NCBI RefSeq assembly: GCF_964355755.1
Contig: NC_092675.1
Coordinates: forward strand, 5,366,312 to 5,430,311
Origin: Antedon mediterranea
Lineage: Eukaryota; Echinodermata; Crinoidea; Comatulida; Antedonidae
DNA: 64,000 nucleotides
Direction: 5' to 3'
This document shows positions 38,201-49,768 of this stretch, piece by piece; positions within the stretch are counted from its first letter, which is position 1; each line of letters opens with the position of its first letter. The notes below the pieces were generated by a model. It did no database searches. It was not told where the DNA came from and saw only the letters and a list, made by a program, of their open reading frames with translations. A program made the position numbers and the translations under genes.

Positions 38201-41173
38201 TGTCGCAAAAAAAAAGCTTACTAATTTTGTAAACATCAGTAGGCTAAAATTTATTATTTGTTTAATAATACCCACATTTCAACAAAATGACAAAATTACT
38301 GTACATTAAATTTTATATGAAACAATAACTATATTTAATTTGTTTCAGTTTTAATTTAAAACTACAGTAATATCTAACAAAATAGTGGATAGCATGTTTT
38401 GTATGCTATTACTATGCAGTATTGAGTTAAAATAAGTTATACATATTCTTAGTGAAAGTAATATCATTTTCGATGTACCCATACTACTCTAATGGCTTTT
38501 TTCCCCTTGTTTATAATGCAAAGATTATCAGTTGTGTATACCTGTAAAATAATCACTATAAAAATAATGTGTACAGCAGTTTACTATATTACTTTCTATA
38601 ATTCATGAGTATATTTTATGGTTTGGTTTACGATCACGTTATAAAGTGTACTGAAGCAACATACCTTTAATTATTATAGAGGACTGTATGATATTGAAAG
38701 AGGTTTTAACTATTCCACCAGTATATGGCCTCAACAGTTTGTAAAAATGTCTTATAAAACGTAAATTATTATTATTTTTGTACAGAGGTACATAATAAAA
38801 AAAAATATATGTATCAAATAATAATGAATAGTTGTGTCCATACTGTATCGACTTGATTGCACTGTAAAGCATATTCATTACAATTTCATGTTCAGTGTAG
38901 TCTTTCAGTCTCTCAGTCTCTTCAACAACAACCCAGATTTCGGATTACATGTATATGATAGAAAGCCTTGTAGACATTGACAATGTTTCTTTATCATGTT
39001 TTGTTTAACAGAATGACTACTCATTAAAGGTAACAGCTAACTAATTAGTCAGCTTTTTGCCCCACTCTGACATATTGTACTTTATAAAGTACATTTGAGA
39101 AACTTGCAAACAAAATTGCTGGTCATTTTTGGATGGGACTTAAACCCACTATATCACTAATCTGCTGTTCATTACACCAGAGTTAATTTCGAGCCCAAGG
39201 AAGCAGCGAATACTGCAACAACTATTTTGAAGCAAGTTATACCTTTTACATTTTTTGTTTTGAGATCACAACCACATGCTCTACTTCTTCATTTGCATCT
39301 GGAAGCTTATTTGCAAAACATCAATGCTGGTTGAAAAAAGATCAATTTTCATACACTAGTCAAACACCGTACATATAAACCATGGAGAATAGCGTACACC
39401 GATCAATATCAGTATACCGTTGTCGGGCACTGGCCTGGAGGATATCGAGTCTCTCATAACTCTCTGTTTACTATACACAGTTCTTGTTATTGACATTGGC
39501 TCAGACTGGTGAATATCAAATAAGTAAAACTCAAGATGGAAGTTAAATATCAATAAGTAACTTATGATTGAAGTTGATATAAAACGTGACTTCATTATAA
39601 GCCAGTGCAACTACCACTTATTTTTAATTTGATGTAATTGTTAATGGAATCCAATATTTACTTTATTAATCTTTGAAAAGTCCAGGTAAGCATTAATAAA
39701 ACAAAACGTTCACTAGTGTTTCTATTTACGGATATAGCCTGTCAACATTATACCGTAATACTTGCAAATATTATTAAGTTATGATATTAACTGAAATGTC
39801 ACTAAAGCCATTATGAATTATTGATGAAATCTTCATAATATAATAAATGGTAGTACATTCAATTTAGGTATACTCTACTGACACAGGCTTAAGGCCCATA
39901 TTCTGACAAAGAGCAACATATAAAATAAAAAAAAGTGTGTTTTTGGCAGGTTATTTTGTTTTTTTTTTATTTATTTTTTATATTTATTTATTTCGATATA
40001 AAAAATATAAAATACAGAGTGGTAGTTGAGCTAAAATTCTTGCATTACAAAATAAGACAAGACCGCTAACAATTACATACAAAAATCATATTATCTTTTT
40101 CCCAACATATTTATCATACTGACTCAATACTAAGAGTTTAAACACAGGGAAAAATGTAGTTTGTTGGCCTAAATCCACTTGTTATAGAAAATAAAAACAT
40201 TCTGCAGTTATTTCATCATGGTAAAAATATGCATTAAAGATCCACACTCTACATTTCTGCCGAGTGCTCATTGGATCTTTGATTTCAGCTAGATGTCTAG
40301 CAATCATCTATGTTGTTGCCATTGAACGCAATAAGAGTCTGCACGCTACATGTATGACATTGATTCATGGACATATTCATGAATAATTAAATGCATTAAC
40401 TTTCATTAAAGTAGATTCTAAAAAAAAAAAACATTTATTACATGCTTTCAATCTTAATTCATATGAAATAAGTACTGTATTGTCTCGGCTTGAGCTACCC
40501 TAAATATGGAGCAATTTTATACAAAATGATAAATACAGTAGGCAAAACTACTATTATTTCCTTAAGTGTAAATTCAACCTTTAATGTTGTTCAATTTATT
40601 ACACCAGCAAGATTTACTATCATAAATTGCAGTAGACAGTACTACTCGTGCCATCAATTTTAATTATTAGAAAAAATAATTACAATTTCAAACTATGAAT
40701 ACCGTAGCTTTAGATTACTTATCTTATGCACCTGCAATTAATTTGTCATTAATGCTGTATTATAATACTGTACTAATAATAGAGCAATTTTCAAGACATC
40801 CATCAAATTAAAAACCAATTTAAAGGTTCTTTCTATTTGGTACCATGGCGACTCAAAAAACATAAAATATTACTTTATCCATTAGGTAAAATGAGTCTAA
40901 TTTAAAAACCCCAAAGGACCCAATTCCAATGGATGTATTTTCATCAAAATCTAGAATTGTCCAGGTGATTATACAAAATTGTCTGTAGGCCTACAAAAAC
41001 AGTATAACATACCTAATTTATTAATTATTGGTATCTAAGCTTAAATTATACTCTCACAAAACATAAAATTAAAACATCTGGGTAAAAAATATCCTTTTTT
41101 TTTTTAAATAGTATATTCTTTTGAAGTCCTGCCAAATACAGCAATTTCTGCAATTACTGAAATACTACATATG
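35296..41173. other. Gene-free stretch between MARCHF8 and FUT11
   Basis: The left part must hold the MARCHF8 3' untranslated region and the right part the FUT11 3' untranslated region; the two genes converge here. For FUT11 a plausible polyadenylation signal (AATAAA on the minus strand) is at 41017-41022, about 150 bp past the stop. No other coding signal was seen. Repeats: an inverted-repeat element at 37403-37792 and a fragment at about 38070-38205 that resembles 1590-1700. The rest is AT-rich, with A/T homopolymers near 39960-40010. Confidence 0.65.
37403..37792. mobile_element. Inverted-repeat element, about 390 bp
   Basis: About 55 bp at each end are inverted: left CTAATCAAAGATTGTACTGT ... 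CAAGATAGATGACTG, right the complement with some mismatches (CAGTTATCTATCTTGGGCAG ... ATCTTTGATCTAA). There is no coding content. Confidence 0.6.
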
Positions 41174-42955
41174 TTAATTTTTGTACAATCTTTCAACATA
41201 GTCAAACAGTTTGGCCGATTTCTTCTCTCCTGCTAAAATCATCTGTTTTAAAGCAACAGCTTGGTCAAACATACCCCAATAGTCTTCCTTCCATAAAATT
41301 GATCTAAAATATAAAGAGATACAAAAGTAAATATTATTTTAAATCAATTGTTCCGCAAAATAAATAACTAGAAATTGAATAGAATGGAAACTAAAATTTA
41401 TTAATTTATTGAATCGTCTGCTCCTGGTAACTGTAGGTATGCAATGGTTTAAAATTAATACATAATAAATGAACTTGGACCCCAACAAAAACAACTACAC
41501 TGAAGCTCTGTCTACACTATCAAACTATTTTGACAAAAAGTGTGATGTGCCCAAATATGGTAGTGATATGTGCAAATATGGTAGTGGTATGACATCGTGT
41601 CCATACAGTATATTGGCACATCACATTTTTTTGTCAAAATAGTTTGACAGAGCTTGTGTATGTATTTCATTTAGCCATTACCCATCTGCTGAGTCAACAA
41701 CAAGCTCTTCAAACAAGCCTCCATGTGTCGAGTCTGGTTGAGGGCATCCCATATGATTGTATTTGGCCATGTGCGGGGCTAGCAGAGGCACACTTGGATC
41801 AAGAGCGTGTTGTTCTTCCTTTTCGATTCTTTCTCGCAGTTTGTCACATACATGACACTCAAAGCCTATAATAAAATCAACATGATTCGGTTCATTTACT
41901 CCCCACGGTCGATTCTCTAAATGAGCAGACAGAAATTGATTAGTTATACCATCTTTTTTGTAACTTAAATACTGCAAGTACATGTCATCGTTTTCATCCA
42001 AATTCTTAATAAAATTTGCAAGCATTTCAGGATTTGAAAAGTCATCAACTAAAATCAATGTACGGTTATTTGGCATCCATTTTGTCGGTCTGGATGACCC
42101 GTAATATATAGGCACAGATCCCACGTGGAGTGGTCGAAACAGTTTCTCAGTCATGTAATCATCACAAATAGCATTCTCAAATGCTAAGTGAAATTTGTAT
42201 TGGGATATAAGTTTATAAAAATCCTCATCATTCATTGATTTCACAGGATCTTCTAAGCCTTCCTTCATTTTTTTATTATTTACGCAATCGCCAATTGAAT
42301 CAATTTCAATATATTTCATTAATTCTTCAACATATCTATCTCTATATGAAGCGACATCACAATGTGACTGTACATACAAAACCGGCGCTAATCCACTTTT
42401 TCGTAACCGATTCTTCTCTGCAATTGGAACCGGGGAGCGATGAAGCAAGTAGTCTTTATTAATAATAGATTGCGATGTTAACGGATAATCCGACTCCTCT
42501 CTGAAAGTTGCTGTATGATTAAAAAGCTGTAAAGCTGGGAGATGCGATAATAAATAATTATTTAACGGCGACTCTTCATGAAGTAAACACCATTCATGCC
42601 AAGGTTGCCGTGGAAGTGGCATATCGTAAGGCCGTATATCTGTGCCGTAAAACATAATTGCACGCGTTCTTTCATTTCCTAATACCTTTTTATTTTTGGT
42701 TGCTACACATTGGCCTCCAGGACATTGAATTATGTCAGATTCTTTGTTAAAATGAGGATACAAACTGTCTGTCCACCATAAAATTACAGGAAGCGTATCT
42801 TTCAAACTAGAAAATTTTGGGAACTTTGATGATCCCCCTCCAATTCCACCTTCATCTGCAAAATTTACGGTTTCAAATGAACTGATATCACAAAACATAC
42901 AATTTAAAAGTATACAAAAGGTATAAAACAACAATATATGACGCCTAAAATTCAT
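41174..42955 (-). CDS. FUT11: FUT11/POFUT4-type GT10 fucosyltransferase, 2 coding exons
   Basis: GT10 enzymes transfer fucose from GDP-fucose. FUT10 and FUT11 (POFUT3/4) are reported to be endoplasmic-reticulum protein O-fucosyltransferases acting on EMI domains. Coding exons: 42955-41682 and 41303-41174; the phase-2 junction completes a Gly codon, giving 467 aa (human FUT11 is 492). The N-terminus has a hydrophobic segment (about residues 5-22), a signal anchor or signal peptide. Family motifs include WHEWCLLHEESPLNN, YKFHLAFENAICDDYMTEK (donor-binding GT10 signature), PNNRTLILVDDF, and a Cys-rich C-terminal part (FECHVCDK). Possible N-glycosylation sites are NHT and NRT. The signature FHLAFENAIC...MTEKL...WMPNN is closer to human FUT11 than to FUT10. 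The second exon encodes the SILWKEDYWGMFDQ tail, matching the end of FUT11. The start codon is the first ATG, 134 bp from the divergent MRPS24 start. Confidence 0.95.
41503..41655. mobile_element. Palindromic MITE family A, copy 9, in the FUT11 intron
   Basis: The left arm GAAGCTCTGTCTACACTATC is intact. The right arm is shortened (AGTTTGACAGAGCTT). It lies within the single 378-bp coding intron, ending 27 bp before the donor site at 41681 (minus strand), so it forms 40 percent of that intron. Confidence 0.85.
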
Positions 42956-43089
42956 TTTAGTACAATAGTTGAGCTATATTTTTCATAAGCTGTTTCCTTG
43001 TTTTTTAATAACAACATGTTTCACGCTCTAGTACACCGTAAGTGACCTATAAACCCTGTACGTTGAACTTTCAACTTGCCAAATAAAAA
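42956..43089. promoter_or_regulatory. Presumed bidirectional promoter of FUT11 and MRPS24
   Basis: The two start codons are divergent and only 134 bp apart, so both 5' untranslated regions and the core promoters must lie here or just within the genes. There is no clear TATA box. The assignment is inferred from spacing. Confidence 0.6.
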
Positions 43090-45552
43090 ATGGCTGCCTC
43101 CATGAAGTTTTTACGATGGGTACGGTTTTGTTTATTGGCCGTTTCTTATATATTTAGGGTCTATATAAACATTGCTGATTAGTATCCTAGCCCTAGTTGT
43201 ATATATTTACTGACAAATGTATGGTATAGGCCTAGGCCCTAGGCCTATATGTTATTTAGCTAGCTAACTAGCCTACCTAGCCTAGGCTAGAAGCTCGGTC
43301 ACCGCTAGCTCTGCCTGCAGTGTCGACGTGCAAGACGAGGAGCTAAGGAGGGTAAACCCGGCCTGCAGATGAGGATTGGGGAGGGGAGTACAGCTAGGCT
43401 AGCTAAGCCCTGCCCATACATAGGTTATAGAATTGAGCTATAATATAGAACATAGTACAATGGTAGACCCACTGTTTATTTAGGATAATCATTAATAAAC
43501 TTCATATTAATAAATAAAGTGCAGTTTTCTTGTGTTAAAGTATGTAAAAATGGTATTTTTTGTTGGATTTGCTCATTCATATAATAGTTTATTTCAAATG
43601 TTTCCTTACATCGATATATTTAGTTGTAATACTTCTGCTATTAATTAATGTTTTTCTTTATACACTGTTGCCTGGATCTTGAATAAATAAAAAAAATATA
43701 GGACTAGGCTAGTAGTTACTACTAGTAGAAAGAAAGTATTAAAAAATAGCCTCAAAAGTCAAAACAGTAATAAAATAACTCCATACCATGAATATATATT
43801 TAATATGCAGAATCAACGTTTTCCAAAAGAAAAGAAAAAAAACAATAAAATAGTTTATCCATGATGACAGACTCTGTATAAATATAAATCATTCTAAAAC
43901 CAATTTGTATGACCGGCTGGTTTGCATAGTGGAATGAGGGGTTGTCGGTTCGCTTCAATTTTTTTAAATACATTTTTTTTTTAACTTGAATTTTTTATTT
44001 TTATCTTTCCATTGTCTTGAGTTTGAGGATAAGGGTTAGCCCTGTTTTACTCACTATTGTGACTTGGCCTATGGCACTATTATTTCTATTATTAAAAGTT
44101 ATGAGTCTATCTTCAACCATAACCGTGTAAGCCCAGTGCAATCTTCATCTTCACCCAGTATAAAGAACAAATAAATAAAAAAATAAAATCTTTTTTGAAA
44201 GCCCAATTGAGCACTTATGCAAAGAAAGATTCATTTTATTTTTCTTATAGAGAATATTAACAAGAGCACCATTGCAGAAGCATGTTACTAGGCTTTTCCA
44301 AACAAGCACTGTTGCTTGCAAAAGCACCGCTGGTAAAGTGAAAGTCAGTAAAGGTGAAAAGCCAATTACATATGAACAAGCGAACCCCCCTTTTAATATC
44401 GGAGTACGCAAGGGGTGGAATACTCATCATACAGGTAAGATAATGTGTCATTAATTTTTGGAGATTAAGTAATTAGTAACTCTGAAAACTTAAAGATGTA
44501 TTGTCCCTTAAAACACAAAAAAATAAAAAAATAAATATTCTAAATATAAATTGGCCATATAAAAGTAATATTAAAGTTATTCACTTTAAGTCGAAAATTC
44601 GAGCCAAAAACAACAATTTTACATAATTAACAGGTAAATTAATTTGATTACATTTTGCTGGAAAATTGTCGCTAGCGAAAGTAAACAAATATTTCAAACC
44701 ATGCGTATGCATGATGCTAATTATGATTGTTTACATCTCCTCACGGTTGAAAAGGTGTTTTCACACAGGTCGCGAAGAAGTTTTATGATTATGCATACAG
44801 AGTAGCCAAACAAGCGCGTTGCATTATGAGATATGTTTTGATCGAAAACTTTGACTGGAAGTAAAAGTTATTTTTTGAACAAAAAAACATCCATATTTCG
44901 GTTACATTTTAACTAATTTTTTGTGAAAGTTACTAACTATTATGATACTTCAAAATGACCCCCTTTTTTTCGAAATATAAAAAAAAATAAAAATTTTTTT
45001 TTTTTAAAGCATTATGTCGTTTTTATCCCAACTTGGAAAAATGAAATATCAGGTTTTTTATGAAAGCATGTCTAAACTATAGAGGGTGCTATACAATTTT
45101 GGAAAAAATATCACATCTATCATGGTTATGTCAGGCATGCCAAATGCTGAACATGCTGCGATGCCAACTGTATGTTTTACCTATTAAACTAGTATAAAAT
45201 CTTCTCATTAATTGTTTTTACTATGACCCCTATGTTGACCAGTATTTATTTTCATTTTACCAATACAGCAAATTTAGACAATGAAGCTGGATCTGCTGAA
45301 AGAGTTTTTGAGGATGTATTTCTGCGCAAATTTATATATGGAACATTTCACGGTTGCTTGGCAACAGATATGATTATTAAGAGGCGGGCAAACATGATCA
45401 TTCTTTCGATGGTGCTGATGAGAGTAATTGCACCACAGAAAATGTATTTCCTCGCTGGGTACACTGAAGAACTATTGTCGCATTGGTTTAAATGTCCAAT
45501 CAAGTTAGAAATACAAGTGGTAAATGATAAACCGATATATAAATGGATCTAG
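43090..45552 (+). CDS. MRPS24: Mitochondrial ribosomal protein S24 (small subunit, uS3m), 3 exons
   Basis: A nuclear-encoded protein of the mitochondrial ribosome small subunit. Exons: 43090-43119, 44251-44434, 45269-45552; the junctions are phase 0 and phase 1, giving 165 aa (human 167). The first exon encodes only MAASMKFLRW, the start of the targeting peptide. The basic, Ser/Thr-rich N-terminus runs to about residue 35. Family motifs: VSKGEKPITYEQA, RKGWNTHHT, NLDNEAGSAERVFEDVFLRKF, GTFHGCLA and YFLAGYTEELLSHWFKCP, each aligning with human MRPS24 (VSKGDKPVTYEEA, EDVFLRKFMWGTFPGCLA, YFLVGYSETLLSYFYKCP). A likely polyadenylation signal AATAAA lies at 45605-45610, 52 bp past the stop. Confidence 0.95.
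44485..44600. mobile_element. MITE family B left-end fragment
   Basis: ACTTAAAGATGTATTGTCCC matches the terminus of the 53045-53387 element. No matching right end was found before exon 3. It lies in MRPS24 intron 2. Confidence 0.5.
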
Positions 45553-46184
45553 CACATTTTGAGTTTAACAATACAAATAGAGGTGGAGAGGACATTGTAA
45601 AATGAATAAACAAGATTGGCTTTCACACAGAGTACTGTATCTGTTTTGAATTGGAGCATAATGCTGGAAACTAGGACTAGTTCACAGCTAGTGTACTAGA
45701 CCAATATACAGTACAGTAGTACTATATTGAGAGCAATGGACTACCATGATTGATGGTACACCATAATTAATGACAACGCATTTTGATATGGTAAAATGAA
45801 TGGTAGACTACTGAATTGAAAATTGGGAAAGTATACCGCCACCAACGTTAACACTGTAAAGTCTGTCGCCACCAACATTCAATATATGCGCATAGTGCGT
45901 AAATTATAATTAATGCCTTTTATTAATATTATTATAGACACGCTCACGTTGTATACAAATATAGTGAAGTATCTTTGACATATCGCACTATCAACAAAGA
46001 AGTGGCACATACAGTATACTTATACAATTTTTACTATCAATATTGTTCGTTGTATCATTTACGGTGGTGGTACGTACAACGCCCTTTTTAATGCAATAAT
46101 ACTGAATTTTATAGAAACATGTGTGAAATCGGGAGGTAATGTTAAAATTTGGGAGACTCCTGAATAAATCAGGCGGGTTGGAAC

Positions 46185-46557
46185 ATATGATGATTGATGA
46201 TTACTGCCTTTCTGCTGAAAAGTCTGTCGACATTTCCGCTTGGGCTGCTCCGTAAATCTCTTGGTTTTCTTTCTTGGTTTTCAATTGTCCGGGATACTTT
46301 ATGTTTGTGTTCTGCTTATAAAGGGTGAGTAGGTCGTTGCTGAGAGTTATTGGTAGGGTGGTTCTCGGTCTTCCTCGAAATTTTATATTGGTAGTGTTGC
46401 TGAAATAATAGCTTATTGCTGTGTTGGCTGGTGTACATGGGTCTTGTCCAAGTATATGACCCAATAGTCTTGCGTCGACTATTTCTAATGAAATTGGTTT
46501 TGTTTTGTTGGATGAGTAAAATGATTTGGAATACAATATGATACAGAAATATAGCAC
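46185..46557 (-). pseudogene. LINE reverse-transcriptase C-terminal remnant
   Basis: A 118-codon frame on the minus strand includes LLGHILGQDPCTPANTAI, GRPRTTLPITLSNDL and AEMSTDFSAERQ, and resembles the C-terminal end of non-LTR retrotransposon ORF2 proteins. On the minus strand it is followed by a TCA-rich tail (plus-strand ATGATGATTGATGATTA near 46188). The reverse-transcriptase core is missing, so this is a 5'-truncated dead copy. Confidence 0.55.
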
Positions 46558-46852
46558 ACTGTTTTATTCATCTTACTTTAATTCTTGTTGAAAAAAAAAC
46601 ATTGATTTGTCCAATAAAGGAAGAACCAGATAACATCTACTGCAATACAGTAAATAAAACTCAACTATACAACATTTGGTTTTATGATTTGTTCTACATT
46701 AATTACTTAATTATTATAAAGTTAATTAAAATAAATTTTGCTATAAACACATCAACACAGATTTATATAATTTTCAATTGATAATTAGGTTTGTGTGTTG
46801 ACATATCCACCAAAAATCTTATTTGCTGATCAGAGGTATAATAAATACAGTG

Positions 46853-47211
46853 TAACCTAGCCAGGTTGCGATATTTCTTTTCGTACATAGGTTGGGGACC
46901 CCTCATGAAACATCACAAAATAAACATGAATATTCATTAGTCATATCCATAAGGTGTGACGTAAGAATTAAGCTGACTATAATTCGCTAATGCAAACGCT
47001 TTCGTCTGTGTAGTCTAGTGGATTAGATTATAGACTTTGTTGTAATTGTATGGGTGTTTGGGTTCGAATCCCATGAGCAACTTCTTTTTACTTATAGTGA
47101 GAGGGATTATTTAGAGGGTTAGGTTTAGTTATATTTAGGAAATAGTTCAGCTATCTTTCACATAAGGGTCCCCAACTTATGTACGAAAAATGAAATCGCA
47201 GCCAGGTTATC
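46853..47211. mobile_element. Foldback element with tRNA-like interior
   Basis: About 50-bp inverted arms (46855-46912 and 47163-47211) share GCGAT...TTTTCGTACATA and GTTGGGGACCC. Between them, 47009-47081 has TAGTCTAGTGGATTAG (A-box-like) and GGGTTCGAATCCC (B-box-like) in tRNA-like spacing, but the acceptor stem does not pair well, so it is a tRNA-like or SINE-derived segment rather than a working tRNA. Confidence 0.65.
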
Positions 47212-48385
47212 TTTCAAACTTTAAATAACATAGAGAACACTACTATTTTGTAATCAGTTAAAATGTGTAAATCAATTTCGTTAAATAGTATAAAAAACAA
47301 TTTTTTTAGAATAGAATATATGATATGAACAAATAAAAATAACTTCTATTATATATAATATTAAATCATATTAGTGTGCTGTATTCAGTAGCCTATTTAC
47401 AAATGCTGTCTGATCATTAGTTTAATGTTAAATTAAATATATGGCAGTTGATTAAATATATAGACATTAACCATAGCTTATACTACATTTAACTCTCCAA
47501 ACCAAACACCCATACAATTAAATGCAATGGCTCAAATTGATACTGGCTGTATATATATATACTGTACATTGACACCATATTTTCAGTCATGAAATTGTGG
47601 GCCAGCCCAATGGTGTATAGTTTAAAGATTTGTACAAAATGACTAATATACAGTTAAATCAAGATGTAATGTACAGTACTGTACTTATGAGATTGTAGAC
47701 ACTGTTTAACTACATGACGATCTTAATTACAATCTAATCAAATGTTCATTTGGTTGTCTTCGTCCAATCTAAAACAATATCCTGGAAGCATACTCTCCTA
47801 CTATGCATATCGTGTTGAGATGCATATCGTGTTGAGATGCATCCCATAATGTCAGTTGTCGGTGTAATGTTTTAAAATCAAACATTTATAAACAAATCTC
47901 TTGAGTTTTGTAACAGTGTATGTGGTTTTTAAATGATAACATATTTATGAATGTTGATTGGCATTTGTTTTCAAATGATTGCAAAAGACTTTAAAGTGTT
48001 ACTGTATTTCTCCATTGTACAGTAATTTCTGATACAGTTCTAAAAACCAACTGTGTTTTCCTTTCCGGATGAACAAGGCTGCCGATGAAAGTAGACAAAA
48101 TGTAAAAAGTAATCATTTGAAACTAGATCATTTTTTTTTAGAACAAGTTACTAGAATAATACACAAGTTAACCCTGAATTTGACTGTCCATACATGCAGC
48201 ATTTATCTTCAATCAAATTAATAATTTACAAAATAATGGCAGTGTTGAATACTTAATTTACAACCTTATTTATACAAAGTTAATGCCCCAATATTATTAG
48301 CCCTACATAACTAATTTTACCACTGTCCCATGCCATCATGCTTGTTAAATGTTCAAACAAAATCAACATTTTCAATTTGATGTTC

Positions 48386-48515
48386 GAAAATCACAACATG
48401 CTCATCATGGACATGATGTCATCATATCACTACCATATTTGGGTATATCACTACCATATTTGGGCACATCACATTTTGTTTGTTGAACTAGTTTGATAGT
48501 GTAGACAGAGCTTTA
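48386..48515. mobile_element. Palindromic MITE family A, copy 10, left arm degraded
   Basis: The right arm TAGTTTGATAGTGTAGACAG and the core CATATTTGGGTATATCACTA are intact; the left arm is not recognisable. Confidence 0.8.
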
Positions 48516-49768
48516 CTGTACACTTCTTATTATAACAAAATAAAGTGTGTTCCTTGATGCGTTATACTGGTAGCTTAATGACCATCAAATGAGAACTCTC
48601 CACGTCCATTGTAGACCGAATATAATCAAGTAGTAATTGGCATAATAATATTGTCATTTAAAAGGCTAGAAAATCACTGAATTCTAACGTTTTAAAAAGT
48701 TATAGGTGCACTTCCTTTTTAAGCACCACTAACTTTTTATAAATCTATCAAAATTATTATTTAATTCATTCAAGGTGGCCCCCTTTAGAGTTATATTTAT
48801 ATAAACAAATCTTATAGCTACTAAAGTAGGGTGTATCAGCAAAGATATGTTACGAGAACATTTCCATCTTTGACTGTAATTAGTTCCTGAGAAAAACTTT
48901 CAACAAAAGCAGAAAGTATACAGTAATACACCAATCCCCACAGGATGTCATTTAAACATATGAAATATTTTTAATGTGTTTTACAGTGTAGACAGTTCAG
49001 TATTATGTCACTGGTTTTTAATGTTACGAGCATGTCCAGGCAACCTAGAGGAGCAGAATTGTACTAGTCAGTACAGTATAAGAATTGTTGTACAATTACA
49101 GAAAATCCCTTTTTTAGGAGTTCCCTGTTATGAGAACACTTTATTCCTAAAGCTGCCCCCCTAATAGGGTTCTATGGTACAACAAAAAGTAAATATTTCT
49201 ACACACCCTTATCAAAACAGAACAATGTTTAACATTTGCCTATATTCTTAAAACAAATGTATTAATTATTATAGCTGACACAAATTATTTCTATTTTATA
49301 TATACAATATATGGATTTTGTAAATTTTGTAGTAGTACTCAGTTGAACAGCTTTTGCTTTATTATTATCAAAAGAGTTTTTCGAAAGTCCCAAATTCGGC
49401 CAGTAGTAGTAGGATATAGACAGACATCAGTAAATTTGTAATGAGTTTGATAATGATTCAATATGTTTAAAGATTCTAAAATATCTTAATGAAATGTAAA
49501 ACTGTACATGAGCAAATGGTCATATAAAAAATATTCCTTTTTAACATAAAAAAATGTTAAGTTGTGGATTTAAATATAAAGTTTATTTTAACTTTTTGTA
49601 CAAAAAAATAAGTATATGTTTTCGTTTCAATTTTATTATTGAATTGTCTAGAATTTTTGGTATTTTCCATTGTTGCTAATTGCTATTGTTCAGCATCATG
49701 CAGTGAAGTATCTGAACTTAATTTCAGATAAATTGGAAGATTTTTGGATTTCTTTACTGAAGATAAAT

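Larger units (their letters stand above)
45553..49768. other. Gene-free stretch between convergent MRPS24 and SIRT1
   Basis: It contains the MRPS24 3' end and the SIRT1 3' untranslated region (minus-strand AATAAA candidates at 49582-49587 and 49632-49637). Between them are a LINE remnant (46201-46557), a foldback element with a tRNA-like interior (46853-47211), a 19-bp direct duplication at 47803-47842 and MITE copy 10. No further gene is seen. Confidence 0.65.

Noticed and set aside
45223-45268. ATG upstream of the conserved part of MRPS24 exon 3 as an independent start
   Set aside because: The acceptor at 45268 joins in phase to exon 2 and restores the family sequence; the upstream residues are translated intron.
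47009-47081. Possible tRNA gene
   Set aside because: A- and B-box-like motifs are present but the acceptor stem does not pair convincingly and the segment lies inside a foldback element.
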